Origin: Acinetobacter lwoffii
GTDB lineage: Bacteria > Pseudomonadota > Gammaproteobacteria > Pseudomonadales > Moraxellaceae
Assembly (NCBI RefSeq): GCF_024129735.1
Contig: NZ_JAMXXK010000002.1
Span: 41,903-105,902 of the forward strand
DNA length: 64,000 bases
Reading direction: 5' to 3'
The notes beneath the pieces were generated by a model. The model did not search any database. It was not told the DNA's origin and saw only the letters and a program-made list of their open reading frames with translations. The position numbers were made by a program, and so were the translations under genes. Below, piece after piece: positions 54,645-63,942 of the stretch; position 1 is the stretch's first letter, and each line of letters opens with the position of its first letter.

Positions 54645-56435
54645 ATGAATACGGCAATACAAGCAGCTCTCGATCATGCAGTGCACACTTTACAGGCACA
54701 AGGCGTACTCCCATCTGACTGGAACAATACAAGTAATTTGACGCGTACCAAAGACCGAAGCCATGGTGACTTTGCGTCGAATATTGCCATGATCGCGTCG
54801 AAAGCTGCGGGTATGAAGCCACGTGATTTAGCGGAAAAAATTCTTGCTGCCCTGCCTGAAGTGGCGGATATCAGCAAGGCAGAAATTGCCGGTCCTGGTT
54901 TTATTAACTTCTTCCTGAATGCCGACCAGCGCTTTGCAGTCCTCGATCAGATTCAGGCACAACAGGCGACTTATGGTCGTACCCAGGTCAATGCGGATAA
55001 ACGCATTCAGGTTGAATTCGTGTCTGCCAACCCGACCTCTAGCCTGCACGTAGGTCATGGTCGTGGCGCCGCTTATGGTATGACGGTTGCGAACTTGCTT
55101 GAAGCGACTGGTGCCAAAGTCGACCGCGAATACTATGTCAATGATGCTGGCCGTCAAATGGACATTCTGGCGACTTCGACTTATCTGCGCTACTTAGAGT
55201 TAACGGGTCAGGAACTGGTATTCCCAAAAAATGCCTACCAAGGCGACTACGTAAAAGAAATCGCACAAAGCATTATTGACCAGGATGGCGATGCTTATGT
55301 CCGTCCTGTGGCGGACGTGTATAAAGACGTGCCTGAAGATGTACAGTTTGCAGCTGAGTTAGATGCAGATGGTAATAAAGTCGTATTGTCTGGCGATAAA
55401 GAAAAACACATCGATGGTTTGATCTTTAACTCACAAGCGTTAATTGGCACAGGCTACCGCGTATTCTTGCAAGCCGCGCTTAAAGCGATTCTGGATGATA
55501 TTAAAGATGACCTGGGCGAGTTTGGTGTAACCTTCAATCAATGGTTCAGCGAAGAATCATTGACAGACAAAATTGAAGAAGCCTTACAGACCTTAGATCA
55601 GCGTGGTTTCCTGTATGAACTGGATGGCAACATCTGGTTTAAATCCACTGCATTCGGCGATGAAAAAGACCGTGTGGTGAAACGCCGTAATGGCCAGACC
55701 ACTTACTTCGCGTCTGACATCGCTTACCACCTGAACAAGTTACAGCGTGGCTATACCGATATTATTGATATCTGGGGTTCAGATCACCACGGTTATATCG
55801 CACGTGTAAAAGCGGCCATTGATGCGCTAGGCTATGACTCGAAGAAATTAACGGTTCTTCTGGTTCAGTTCGTAAGTCTTTGGCGTGGCGGCGAGATGGT
55901 ACAAATGTCATCCCGTTCAGGCCAGTTTGTGACCTTGCGTGATTTGCGTAAAGAAGTCGGCAATGATGCCGCTCGTTTTTACTACGTGATGCGCAAGTCT
56001 GAACAGCACATTGATTTTGACCTGGATCTTGCTGTGTCACAAAGCAAGGACAACGCCGTGTATTACATCCAGTATGCACACGCCCGTATCTGTCGTATGT
56101 TAGAAAAAGCAGCGTCTACCAATGTTAACTTTGATGCTACAGCGGCACGTAATTTAGCGGCTAAGCTGGAGCTTGATGCTGAAACTGAAATCCTGGCCAA
56201 GCTGGCGGCCTATCCAGAAATTCTGGTCCGTGCTGCAAACAGCTATGAGCCGCATCAAATTGGTAACTACCTGAAAGAGCTGGCAGCATTATTCCACGGC
56301 TGGTACAACGACAATAAAGTACTCGGTGATGATGCTGAATTGACCCAAGCACGCTTATTGTTATCAGTGAACGTGCGTCAGGTACTGCGTAACGGTTTAG
56401 AACTTTTAGGTGTGTCAGCTCCTGAGAGCATGTAA
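54645..56435 (+). CDS. argS: Arginyl-tRNA synthetase
   Basis: A 596-residue class I aaRS. The HIGH-type motif is HVGHGRGAAYG (after SANPTSSLH), the KMSKS region is reduced to MSSRSGQFVTLRD, and the C-terminal DALR domain holds QYAHARICRM and LKELAALFHGWYND. It charges tRNA-Arg and, unlike most, needs the tRNA for amino-acid activation. The frame is open 15 codons further up, but the ATG at 54645 fits the family start. Confidence 0.96.
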   Translation: MNTAIQAALDHAVHTLQAQGVLPSDWNNTSNLTRTKDRSHGDFASNIAMIASKAAGMKPRDLAEKILAALPEVADISKAEIAGPGFINFFLNADQRFAVLDQIQAQQATYGRTQVNADKRIQVEFVSANPTSSLHVGHGRGAAYGMTVANLLEATGAKVDREYYVNDAGRQMDILATSTYLRYLELTGQELVFPKNAYQGDYVKEIAQSIIDQDGDAYVRPVADVYKDVPEDVQFAAELDADGNKVVLSGDKEKHIDGLIFNSQALIGTGYRVFLQAALKAILDDIKDDLGEFGVTFNQWFSEESLTDKIEEALQTLDQRGFLYELDGNIWFKSTAFGDEKDRVVKRRNGQTTYFASDIAYHLNKLQRGYTDIIDIWGSDHHGYIARVKAAIDALGYDSKKLTVLLVQFVSLWRGGEMVQMSSRSGQFVTLRDLRKEVGNDAARFYYVMRKSEQHIDFDLDLAVSQSKDNAVYYIQYAHARICRMLEKAASTNVNFDATAARNLAAKLELDAETEILAKLAAYPEILVRAANSYEPHQIGNYLKELAALFHGWYNDNKVLGDDAELTQARLLLSVNVRQVLRNGLELLGVSAPESM

Positions 56436-56436
56436 G

Positions 56437-56482
56437 CAAAACACTGTTTTGCATGCTCGCAAGGCGAGAGCTAGGCTCGAAG
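56437..56482 (+). repeat. 46-bp intergenic repeat, copy 1 (downstream of argS)
   Basis: The unit contains consecutive small hairpins: CAAAAC-ACT-GTTTTG, CTCGC-AAG-GCGAG and GAGC-TAG-GCTC. Copy 2 begins 94 bp later with only two differences. An extra stem AATGTAAA/TTTACATT follows this copy (56487-56510). Confidence 0.75.
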
Positions 56483-56530
56483 CAGAAATGTAAAGCTCTG
56501 CTTTTACATTGATGCAAGAAGGTAAATAGT

Positions 56531-56576
56531 CAAAACACTGTTTTGCATGCTCGCAAGACGAGAGCTATGCTCGAAG
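56531..56576 (+). repeat. 46-bp intergenic repeat, copy 2
   Basis: It is identical to copy 1 at 44 of 46 positions. In this copy TTTGCATGCTC can pair with GAGCATGCAAA further down (56578-56588), closing an outer stem round the unit. The rest of the gap, to 56797, shows no feature except the likely promoter of the SPOR gene. Confidence 0.75.
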
Positions 56577-56797
56577 TGAGCATGCAAACAACTTGGCATG
56601 TTTAGAGTTTAGCTTGAGAACATGCCACGTATTGCCATTTATCTGCTGAGCAGACATTTTGTAACTTTAGCTATGTGCTTGAAGATACAGATAAATTAAA
56701 ATTCTGTGTGATTTGTGATCTAGAGGATGACTTTTGTATCCTGATCACATAGGATGAAGTGATAGTAGGGGCATAACTGCTGTTATGCCTTTTCTAT

Positions 56798-57445
56798 ATG
56801 TCCCGATTAATAAGAGGAAAATCCCAAGTGTTTGGAAAAACGCAACGCGGTGTATCTGAAAGACCGAATAAGCCTAAAAAGCCACTTATTCCAACCTGGC
56901 TCGGCACACTCGTGATCATTTTAATCGTGTTAAGTTTTTTGATGGCACTGATGCTCTGGAAGCCATGGGAACCGGTTAAACCGAAAACTCAAACAAGTGC
57001 TGAATCTGTCCAAGAAGAAGACACCAACAAAGATTATCGTTTTTATGACCTGTTACCACAACAGCAAGTGACGCCAATTCCTGAACAGGCCGTCCCTGAA
57101 AACAAAAATCAGGATACGGTAGTGATTGTAGAAGCACCTCGACCTGAAGTGGCTACACCTGAAGCGACGACGACTGAGCCTGGCTTAGAAGCCAGCGAAG
57201 CGCCTGTTGCCGCTTCGGCCAGTTATATTCTGCAAGTCCGCAGTTTTGATGATCCAGATCAGGCCGATGCCCGCCGTGCCGAAATTATTCTCAATGGTTT
57301 ATCTGCCGATGTGGTACGCAGTATAGAAAATGGTAAAGTCTGGTATCGCGTGGTTTCTGGCCCTTACGATTCTGCAGAAGCCGCGATTATCGCGCAGCAA
57401 ACCTTGCAGAATAGCGGTATCGATTCCATCGTCGTGAAACGATAA
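56798..57445 (+). CDS. SPOR-domain membrane protein (FtsN-like)
   Basis: A 215-residue bitopic protein: basic cytoplasmic start, one membrane helix (about 33-54), a Pro/Glu-rich periplasmic linker, and a C-terminal SPOR domain (about 142-213: SYILQVRSFDDPDQADARRAEIILNGLSADVV). SPOR domains bind denuded septal peptidoglycan. Position after argS matches FtsN-like genes in related bacteria. A GTG at 56828 preceded by GAGGA is an alternative start. Confidence 0.85.
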   Translation: MSRLIRGKSQVFGKTQRGVSERPNKPKKPLIPTWLGTLVIILIVLSFLMALMLWKPWEPVKPKTQTSAESVQEEDTNKDYRFYDLLPQQQVTPIPEQAVPENKNQDTVVIVEAPRPEVATPEATTTEPGLEASEAPVAASASYILQVRSFDDPDQADARRAEIILNGLSADVVRSIENGKVWYRVVSGPYDSAEAAIIAQQTLQNSGIDSIVVKR

Positions 57446-57455
57446 ATTTCTAGAA

Positions 57456-57486
57456 ATAAAAAAAAGCGCCTGATGGTGCTTTTTTA
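57456..57486 (+). terminator. Terminator of the SPOR gene
   Basis: AAAAAGCGCC-TGAT-GGTGCTTTTTT forms a stem with one G-U pair and a T-run. Confidence 0.85.
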
Positions 57487-57497
57487 TTGCTTTTTAG

Positions 57498-57534
57498 CTC
57501 CTCCCTTTTAAAAGGGAGGCTGGGGGGGATTAGC
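57498..57534 (+). repeat. REP-like hairpin element, plus orientation
   Basis: CCTCCCTTTT-AAAAGGGAGG, a perfect 20-bp palindrome, is followed by CTGGGGGGGATTAG. The same layout appears inverted at 57710-57746. The stretch between them (57535-57709) is non-coding and holds further hairpins such as CAAAGCAATGCTTTG. Confidence 0.7.
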
Positions 57535-57709
57535 TAAAAATTAAATCCATCTTTAGAAAGGGGGAAGCTCCCTCACCTTCTAGGAGATGAGAAGCACGGC
57601 TTCGCAAGGCAGAGGTTATTTTAAAAGCCCCTCCACCTAGCCTCCTCCCTGAGCGAGATTCAAAGCAATGCTTTGAATTAAAGTGCAAGAGAAGGAAATT
57701 AAAAATTTT

Positions 57710-57746
57710 AATCCCCCTCGATCCCCCTTTTTCAAAGGGGGAGGCA
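57710..57746 (-). repeat. REP-like hairpin element, minus orientation
   Basis: Read on the minus strand it gives CCTCCCCCTTTG-AAAAAGGGGG then a G-rich GGGGGATTA tail, the same layout as the element at 57498. The two are therefore an inverted pair, about 250 bp end to end, between the convergent SPOR and psd genes. Confidence 0.7.
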
Positions 57747-57765
57747 ACAAGAGGTTAAAAGTATC

Positions 57766-58617
57766 TTATAGAGTATGTCCCAGCGCTTCACCCATATTCA
57801 CCAAAGAATTGGCCTTGAATGCAGCATCCCACTGCATTTTATTTTCTTCAAATAAAATCACTGCAGTTGAACCGAGGTAGAAACGACCCAGTTCTGCCCC
57901 TTTTTCCAGGAACAGGTCATGCTGATTAAGTTCGATTCGTCCTGAAGGCTTCACTTTGCCGGTTGCCACGGTTTCAATACCCGCCACAATCATCGCGCCG
58001 ACCAATACCACCGCCATACGGCCAATTTCAGTATCAAACAGGCAAACCATACGTTCATTGCGTGCAAACAGGCCCGGAATGTTTTCTGCGGTCACCTGGT
58101 TTACCGAGAACAGCTCGCCCGGAACATATAGCGTTTCAGTCAGGGTGCCAGCAAATGGCATATGCACCCGATGATAATCACGTGGCGACAAATATACGGT
58201 CGCGAATTCACCATTTTTGAATGGCTCGGCCAGTTGTGGATCAGCAATCAGGGCTTCAACGGTAAATTTCTGGCTTTTGGCCTGAAACACATCGCCATTT
58301 TCAATTTTACCCAGCTGGGAAATCGCACCATCTGCAGGCGAAACAATGCTCGTAGCATCTGGATCAACCGCACGGATACCTTCTTTTAGGGCGCGGGTAA
58401 AAAATTCATTAAATGACTTGAATTTCAGGGCATTGGCCTGCTCAGCAATCGACATATCAATGCCATACTGCGCCTTAAAGGCAGTAATTGCAGCAGTTTT
58501 GATAATCGGGTTTTCGCTGGCGGCAATTTTACCCACCACACGAGACAAGCGATGTTGCGGTACTAATCGTTGAGCTTTAATAAAAAACTGTTGTTTTAAA
58601 CGTGACGTGATGCTCAA
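57766..58617 (-). CDS. psd: Phosphatidylserine decarboxylase
   Basis: A 283-residue membrane-associated enzyme making phosphatidylethanolamine. The self-cleavage site LGST is at residues about 249-252 ([13 protein letters not shown]), which generates the pyruvoyl group. The HMPFAG and RDYHRVH motifs of the large chain are present. Its start overlaps the stop of the sulfurtransferase gene by four bases. Confidence 0.96.
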   Translation of the reverse strand: MSITSRLKQQFFIKAQRLVPQHRLSRVVGKIAASENPIIKTAAITAFKAQYGIDMSIAEQANALKFKSFNEFFTRALKEGIRAVDPDATSIVSPADGAISQLGKIENGDVFQAKSQKFTVEALIADPQLAEPFKNGEFATVYLSPRDYHRVHMPFAGTLTETLYVPGELFSVNQVTAENIPGLFARNERMVCLFDTEIGRMAVVLVGAMIVAGIETVATGKVKPSGRIELNQHDLFLEKGAELGRFYLGSTAVILFEENKMQWDAAFKANSLVNMGEALGHTL

Positions 58618-59471
58618 GATGGCAGCTCCCCTGTAGCGATTGGACTATCGAGGCTGTTGCCCCATTCACTCCACGCACCATCATAGGCTCGAATTTTCCA
58701 GCCCAGTAAACGACCCAGAATATAGGCCAAACCTGAGCGGTGATGGGACTGGCAGTACACCACAACGGGTTGATTCAAATCAAAGCCCAGTTGTTCCAGA
58801 CGCTGCTGAGTACGTGGTAAAGGCTGTAATTTTAAATGATTTTCGCGATTAAGGGCAGTACTCCATTCAAAATGACGTGCTCCCGGAATGTGACCGCCGC
58901 GTCGAGCCGCTAGACGTAAACCGGTATATTCATCTTGCGTACGGCAATCCCAAATTTGAACCTGTTGATTTTCAACCTGTTGGCGCAGTTCATCATAGCC
59001 AATCTGAAAATTCGCCTGATGCTGGAGATTGACCTGCAATACATCCTTCACTGGTGCAAACTGCTCCTGACTGGAAGAAGTCGGCAAACCGGCACCGAGC
59101 CAAGCATGAATCCCGCCATTCAATAGGCTGGTATTTTCAAAACCCAGACAATGCAGGTTCCAGAGCAAACGTCCGGCCCATGCCCCGCCCTCATCATCAT
59201 AAGCCACCACATGATGTTCAGGAGAAATATTCAGATAATCAATGAGAGCCTGCAAGCCTTCCGCGTCCGGCAACAGTCCCATTGCCGTTTCATCCTGACG
59301 CACCAGAAGTTTAGGCTGAAGATGCAAGGCATGCGGAATATGCAGCTGCTCATACACAGAGGCACGGCTCAGGTCGACAATACGAAGTTTTTCATGGCCC
59401 AAATAGGGAACTAAATCTTCTGCCTCAATCAGCAGGCCAAAATTAAAAGCTGCAGCGGTCATCGTTATCAT
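58614..59471 (-). CDS. Two-domain rhodanese-type sulfurtransferase
   Basis: A 285-residue protein with two rhodanese domains. The C-terminal active loop is CQSHHRSG, with the catalytic Cys in VVYCQ. The loop differs from the CGSGVTA of mercaptopyruvate sulfurtransferases, so thiosulfate is the more likely donor. [27 protein letters not shown] is the signature of the second domain. An ATG three codons in (59462) is another possible start. It is coupled with psd, as in some relatives. Confidence 0.9.
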   Translation of the reverse strand: MITMTAAAFNFGLLIEAEDLVPYLGHEKLRIVDLSRASVYEQLHIPHALHLQPKLLVRQDETAMGLLPDAEGLQALIDYLNISPEHHVVAYDDEGGAWAGRLLWNLHCLGFENTSLLNGGIHAWLGAGLPTSSSQEQFAPVKDVLQVNLQHQANFQIGYDELRQQVENQQVQIWDCRTQDEYTGLRLAARRGGHIPGARHFEWSTALNRENHLKLQPLPRTQQRLEQLGFDLNQPVVVYCQSHHRSGLAYILGRLLGWKIRAYDGAWSEWGNSLDSPIATGELPS

Positions 59472-59589
59472 GGCTATTATTGGTCAAATCCTGTTGATCT
59501 TAGCACAGCTGGTTTTTAGACTTATGCGCTTTCTTTGCAGATGATTAGCAAGAATTTAGCTAAACTCTGATCTTAAATAATCTTGCATA

Positions 59590-59617
59590 AAAAAACCGTC
59601 TCTGCATAGACACGGTT
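59590..59617 (-). terminator. Terminator of pncB
   Basis: On the minus strand AACCGT-G-TCT-ATGC-AGA-G-ACGGTT with a T-run forms a hairpin interrupted by one G-G mismatch. Confidence 0.75.
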
Positions 59618-59646
59618 CTTAAAAATCATGAATTGCTCAAACTGAC

Positions 59647-60852
59647 TTAAGCAGGGTCATGGATCTCAAAAACCTGACGTAAATAGGCCAGGAACGTATC
59701 ATTATCGGTCATGGTCTTGCCCGGGCTGTCCGAGATTTTGGCCACTGACTGACGGTTACATTCCACCAGTTTCAGCACAATATTGAGTGGGGTTTGCCCC
59801 ATATCATTGGTCAAATTGGTGCCAATCCCGAAACTGACCTGAAAGCGGTCTTTAAAGTATTGATGCAGTTTCCAAGCTTTTTCCAGATTCAAGCCATCAC
59901 TAAAAGTCAGCATCTTGGTTTTGCTGTCTATTTTCAGCTTTTTGTAGTGTGCATAGGCCTTGTCACCCCATTCATAGGGATCGCCACTGTCATGACGCAA
60001 GCCATCAAACAGCTTGGCAAAGTACAGGTCAAAGTCGCGCAGGAACGCATCCATACCGACCACATCGGTCAGGGCAATGCCCAGGTCACCACGATATTCC
60101 TGTACCCAGCTTTCCAGTGCAGATTTCTGGAAATTACGTAAACGTACGTCCAGTGCCTGAAAAGCTTGCAGGAATTCATGCGCCATGGTACCAATCGGGG
60201 TAATGCCCAACTCTTTGGCTAACAGTACATTACTGGTACCACGGAACACATGCGGTGCGGCTGTGTGAAATTCTTCGACCACATGCTTTTGCCAATCGAA
60301 ACTGTAACGGCGACGCGTACCAAAATCTGACACCAAGAATGGTGGATCATTGGGATTTTGCGCAGCATCATACTGTTTTAACAGCTCGATTTTGGCTTTT
60401 AAACGGCGTTCGCCTTCAGCCAATACTTCAGGCGTGCGAATGCGGCTGAAATACAGTTCATTGACAATCGCCAGTACGAAGATCTCGAACATCATCGCCT
60501 GAACCATCGGGCCTTCCACCACAATATCCAGACGGCCTTGACTGTCGATACTGGCCTTGATGAAACGGCGCTTGAGCTGGAACAGTTCCAGATAATCCAC
60601 AAAATCGCTTTTGATAAAACGTAAGCTTCTTAAATATTGCAGTTCATCTTCTTTGAATTTGAGCTGACATAGCAGGTCCAGTTGATGATTGAGATCATCC
60701 AGAATATCCGTCAGTGGATAGACTGTATCTTCCAGATTACGACAACGGAAATGGTAGACACTATGCGTTTGCGGAAACTTGTGTAAGACCACTTGTAACA
60801 TGGTGAATTTGTACAAGTCAGTATCTAACAGAGAATGGATAATTGGAACCAT
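59647..60852 (-). CDS. pncB: Nicotinate phosphoribosyltransferase
   Basis: A 401-residue enzyme converting nicotinate and PRPP to NaMN in NAD salvage. The N-terminal [24 protein letters not shown] and the central [19 protein letters not shown] and [26 protein letters not shown] motifs are typical. It has the His that becomes phosphorylated in the GTMAHE region. Monocistronic. Confidence 0.96.
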   Translation of the reverse strand: MVPIIHSLLDTDLYKFTMLQVVLHKFPQTHSVYHFRCRNLEDTVYPLTDILDDLNHQLDLLCQLKFKEDELQYLRSLRFIKSDFVDYLELFQLKRRFIKASIDSQGRLDIVVEGPMVQAMMFEIFVLAIVNELYFSRIRTPEVLAEGERRLKAKIELLKQYDAAQNPNDPPFLVSDFGTRRRYSFDWQKHVVEEFHTAAPHVFRGTSNVLLAKELGITPIGTMAHEFLQAFQALDVRLRNFQKSALESWVQEYRGDLGIALTDVVGMDAFLRDFDLYFAKLFDGLRHDSGDPYEWGDKAYAHYKKLKIDSKTKMLTFSDGLNLEKAWKLHQYFKDRFQVSFGIGTNLTNDMGQTPLNIVLKLVECNRQSVAKISDSPGKTMTDNDTFLAYLRQVFEIHDPA

Positions 60853-60971
60853 AACTAAGGGAATATCGCTGTGCTTATCTCTGCATTAAAGCATAAAAAG
60901 TCATGCAATAATGCAGGATTTACGTACAGCTGGCTGTATTTGCGACAAAAGTATCAGAAGCATAACCCGGT

Positions 60972-61502
60972 TTATTTCTGGGTGTGGGTCTGAGCTTTTT
61001 CCTGTTCCTGAATCAGTTTCTGTAGCTGTTTTTCCTGGCCAATGACCTTGGCAAATTCGGCTGTGGTCTTTTGTCCGGTTTTTTGCGCCTGGACATCACA
61101 GTCCACCTGACGCAACTGCTTGGCAATGGCAAATTCCATCTTGAATAAAGCCCCCATCAAGGCCGTATTGCCTCGATTGTCTCGAGCACAGCGGTCGGCA
61201 CCATGTTTAAGCAAGCTGGCGACAATCTCCTGATGACCATAATACGTTGCCATCATCAGTGGCGTATAACCGTCTTTATTGCGTACATCGACCGGAAAGC
61301 CGTGTTTTAAAAATTCGTTGATCACTTCGCTATTGCCAATTTTAGCCGCAGCAAAGAACAGGTCGACCAATTCCTGTTGTGAGTTCATCTGAACATGGTT
61401 CACAGTTTTAGCGGGGGAGATCTCCTTCGCGACAGTCACGTTTGCGAATGCGGAACCTATCGCGAGAATACTGGCTAAAAACACAGATGACATAACTTTC
61501 AT
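60972..61502 (-). CDS. Periplasmic ankyrin-repeat protein (AnkB-like)
   Basis: A 176-residue protein with a signal peptide (ending GSAFA) and about three ankyrin repeats (LVDLFFAAAKIGNSEVINEFLKHGFPVDVRNKDGYTPLMMATYYGHQEIVASLLKHGAD and the next repeat). It lies directly downstream of a catalase gene. In Pseudomonas aeruginosa AnkB follows katB and is needed for full KatB activity, so a chaperone-like or protective role for the catalase is likely. Confidence 0.85.
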   Translation of the reverse strand: MKVMSSVFLASILAIGSAFANVTVAKEISPAKTVNHVQMNSQQELVDLFFAAAKIGNSEVINEFLKHGFPVDVRNKDGYTPLMMATYYGHQEIVASLLKHGADRCARDNRGNTALMGALFKMEFAIAKQLRQVDCDVQAQKTGQKTTAEFAKVIGQEKQLQKLIQEQEKAQTHTQK

Positions 61503-61582
61503 GATGAACTCCAGCAGAAATCGAAGGGAAATTTAAGTCCTGAAAAACTGAATTATCCTGAGATGAGATGAAAAACGGAGTG

Positions 61583-61630
61583 CCTGTAAAACTCCCCCTA
61601 GGGTGCAGGAAAGGTTTGGAGTATTACAGG
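61583..61630 (-). terminator. Attenuator-like hairpin between catalase and ankB-like genes
   Basis: CCTGTAAAACTCC and GGAGTATTACAGG pair at 12 of 13 positions around a 22-base loop. On the minus strand CACTCCGTTTTT follows. It may terminate most catalase transcripts or protect their 3' end, making less of the ankyrin protein. Confidence 0.5.
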
Positions 61631-61687
61631 ACTTTTTGGAGGTGATGCGCTATGCCCTAGTCACCAATTCCTCAAGACCAATCGGGA

Positions 61688-63202
61688 TTAGTCTTTTAAT
61701 TTTGCAGCTTTGGCTTTAACAGTCACGAGATTACCGTTTACCGCCTTGGTCATACGTGTACCGTAGTCTGTATCTGCCTTGTAGAAATAAGACAACATGA
61801 TGTGTTTGGTTTCTGAATCTTTCACTGCACCTAAGTCAGCAGCAAGGTTCATGATCAGGTCATCTTTCTCTTTGGCCGTGTATGAACGGTACAGCTCACC
61901 TGCCTGCTTGAAGTTCTGCTCTTTCACGCCAATTTGCTGTACATGACCAGATAATGGTGTTTGTACCGCACGTGCTTTTTCAGTGGCAGCTTTTGGCTCT
62001 TTACGGCTTGGCTCATAGTTCACATCCGATTCACGCTCAGAGATATTCATGTAGCCATCTTGGTTATTGTTATTCACATTCACCACTGGACGGTTCACCG
62101 GAATTTGCTGGTGATTCGCGCCTAAACGGTACATTTGGGTATCCGAGTAAGAGAAGATACGGCCTTGTAGCAGACGGTCTTCTGATGGCTCGATGCCCGG
62201 AACCAGGTTACCTGGCGCAAATGCAGACTGTTCAGTCTCATTGAAGAAGTTCTTCGGCATACGGTTCAGGGTCAAAGTACCGACTTTGGTTTCTGGTACC
62301 AGCTCAGTTGGCCAGATTTTGGTTGGATCTAACGGATCAAAATCAAAGCTGTTTAGATCTTTAGGATCAATCACCTGAATATATAGATCCCATTTCGGGA
62401 AATTACCCGCATAGATGTTGTTATACAGATCATTGGTCAAGTGGTTGAAATCTTTACCCTGCCGTTCAGCCGCTTCTTTTACGTTTAAGCCCTTCACGCC
62501 CTGTTTAGAACGGAAATTGAATTTCACGTACTTGTATTCGCCTTTGTCGTTATACAGTTTGTAAGCATGTACCCCAAAACCGTCCTGTTCGCGGTAGCTG
62601 GTTGGAACACCTTGCTTGCCGTAAACATAAGTCAGCATGTTGGTTGCCCATGGCTGGCTCGACAGGAAGTCAAACACACGGTTAGCATCTTGGACATTCG
62701 TTACTGGGCTTGGCTTCATGGCATGAATGAAGTCCGGGAACTTGATTGCATCACGGATAAAGAATACCGGTGTCTGGTTACCGACCAAGTCCCAGTTACC
62801 TTCTTGAGTGTAGAATTTCAATGCAAAACCGTGTGGGTCACGTAGAGTTTCTGGTGAACCTTTACCATGAATTACGGTAGAGAAACGTAGGAAAACTGGA
62901 GTTTTAGTCCCCGCTTTGAACAATGAAGCAATTGTTAAATCAGACAGATCTTTCGTAGTAACGAATTCACCATAAGCCCCTGTACCACGTGCGTGAACCA
63001 CACGTTCAGGAATACGCTCACGACCAAAACGTTGCAGTTTTTGAACCAGTTGCACATCTTGCAGCAAAGCTGGACCTTGTGGACCCGCAGTGATCGAGTT
63101 CTGGTTGTCGCCAACTGGTGCCCCGTTATCTCTGGTTAATGGTGCAGCTTGTGCAGCTGTCACCGTTGCAAGCATTGCAACCAGTAATGAACGCTTAAAC
63201 AT
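61688..63202 (-). CDS. katB: Periplasmic catalase (KatB-like, small-subunit, heme)
   Basis: A 504-residue heme catalase. From the ATG at 63202 (GAGAG upstream) it has a signal peptide MFKRSLLVAMLATVTAAQA; the frame is open a further 18 codons. Distal His lies in RVVHARGTGAYG, and the heme-binding Tyr in RIFSYSDTQMYRLG. It detoxifies H2O2, in the periplasm if the signal is used. With the downstream ankyrin gene it mirrors the katB-ankB pair of Pseudomonas. No OxyR site was recognised upstream. Confidence 0.93.
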   Translation of the reverse strand: MFKRSLLVAMLATVTAAQAAPLTRDNGAPVGDNQNSITAGPQGPALLQDVQLVQKLQRFGRERIPERVVHARGTGAYGEFVTTKDLSDLTIASLFKAGTKTPVFLRFSTVIHGKGSPETLRDPHGFALKFYTQEGNWDLVGNQTPVFFIRDAIKFPDFIHAMKPSPVTNVQDANRVFDFLSSQPWATNMLTYVYGKQGVPTSYREQDGFGVHAYKLYNDKGEYKYVKFNFRSKQGVKGLNVKEAAERQGKDFNHLTNDLYNNIYAGNFPKWDLYIQVIDPKDLNSFDFDPLDPTKIWPTELVPETKVGTLTLNRMPKNFFNETEQSAFAPGNLVPGIEPSEDRLLQGRIFSYSDTQMYRLGANHQQIPVNRPVVNVNNNNQDGYMNISERESDVNYEPSRKEPKAATEKARAVQTPLSGHVQQIGVKEQNFKQAGELYRSYTAKEKDDLIMNLAADLGAVKDSETKHIMLSYFYKADTDYGTRMTKAVNGNLVTVKAKAAKLKD

Positions 63203-63429
63203 TTCTAAATCTCTCAATTTATTACCTTTCCTGCATGGGCTAAGATACGCCAACACAATAAATAGATAAAACAGATTATTTTTATTAATTCAATCGCTTT
63301 AATGAATTTATAAAAATTAATCAATTGATTTTCATATATTTAAAGCTCATAAAAACGGCATCTAATACTGCTCCAGATTTTATTCTTGCTACAATCACCT
63401 CCATCTATCGTTATCAGTCCATATGTAAA

Positions 63430-63870
63430 ATGCGTGCCTTATTACAAAGAGTTTTAGAAGCTAAAGTTGTGGTCGAGGGTGAAACCACCGGGGAAATTGA
63501 AAAAGGAATTCTGGTTTTTCTAGGTTTAGGTAAAGATGACAATCTGGAAAAAGGCAAAAAGCTGATTGATAAGATATTGAAATACCGCTTCTTTGATGAT
63601 GAACAGGGTAAAATGGGCTGGAACGTTGCCCAGGCCGACGGTGGTTTATTGCTGGTTTCACAATTTACCTTGATGGCACAGACCCACAAGGGTTTACGTC
63701 CAGACTTTGGCCCCGCTATGCCGCCTGCCGAGGCTAAAGCACTTTATGAGCAGCTGGTAGAATATGCCCAAAGCCAGTTTGAACATGTGCAAACCGGTAT
63801 TTTTGCCGCCGACATGAAAGTGCATCTGGTCAATGATGGGCCGGTGACGTTTAATCTGGAAGTTGAATAA
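63430..63870 (+). CDS. dtd: D-aminoacyl-tRNA deacylase
   Basis: A 146-residue DTD. The key motifs SQFTLMAQT and GPVTFNLEVE form the cross-subunit active site. It removes D-amino acids (and Gly) mischarged on tRNA. The frame is open from 63325, but the ATG at 63430 gives the family's MRALLQRV start. Divergent from katB. Confidence 0.96.
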   Translation: MRALLQRVLEAKVVVEGETTGEIEKGILVFLGLGKDDNLEKGKKLIDKILKYRFFDDEQGKMGWNVAQADGGLLLVSQFTLMAQTHKGLRPDFGPAMPPAEAKALYEQLVEYAQSQFEHVQTGIFAADMKVHLVNDGPVTFNLEVE

Positions 63871-63910
63871 ACTGTCATTGTTCTAGAATGAAAAAAGCCC
63901 TCTAATGAGT

Positions 63911-63942
63911 AATGCCAGTCAGTTAAGAAATTGACTGGCATT
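63911..63942. terminator. Terminator-like inverted repeat after dtd
   Basis: AATGCCAGTCA and TGACTGGCATT form an 11-bp stem with a T-rich right side. It overlaps the stop codon of the putative transposase fragment and could be part of an IS end. Confidence 0.55.

Noticed and set aside
63203..63429. A possible OxyR site before katB
   Set aside because: An ATAG-like piece is present but the four-part ATAG/CTAT spacing of the consensus is not met.
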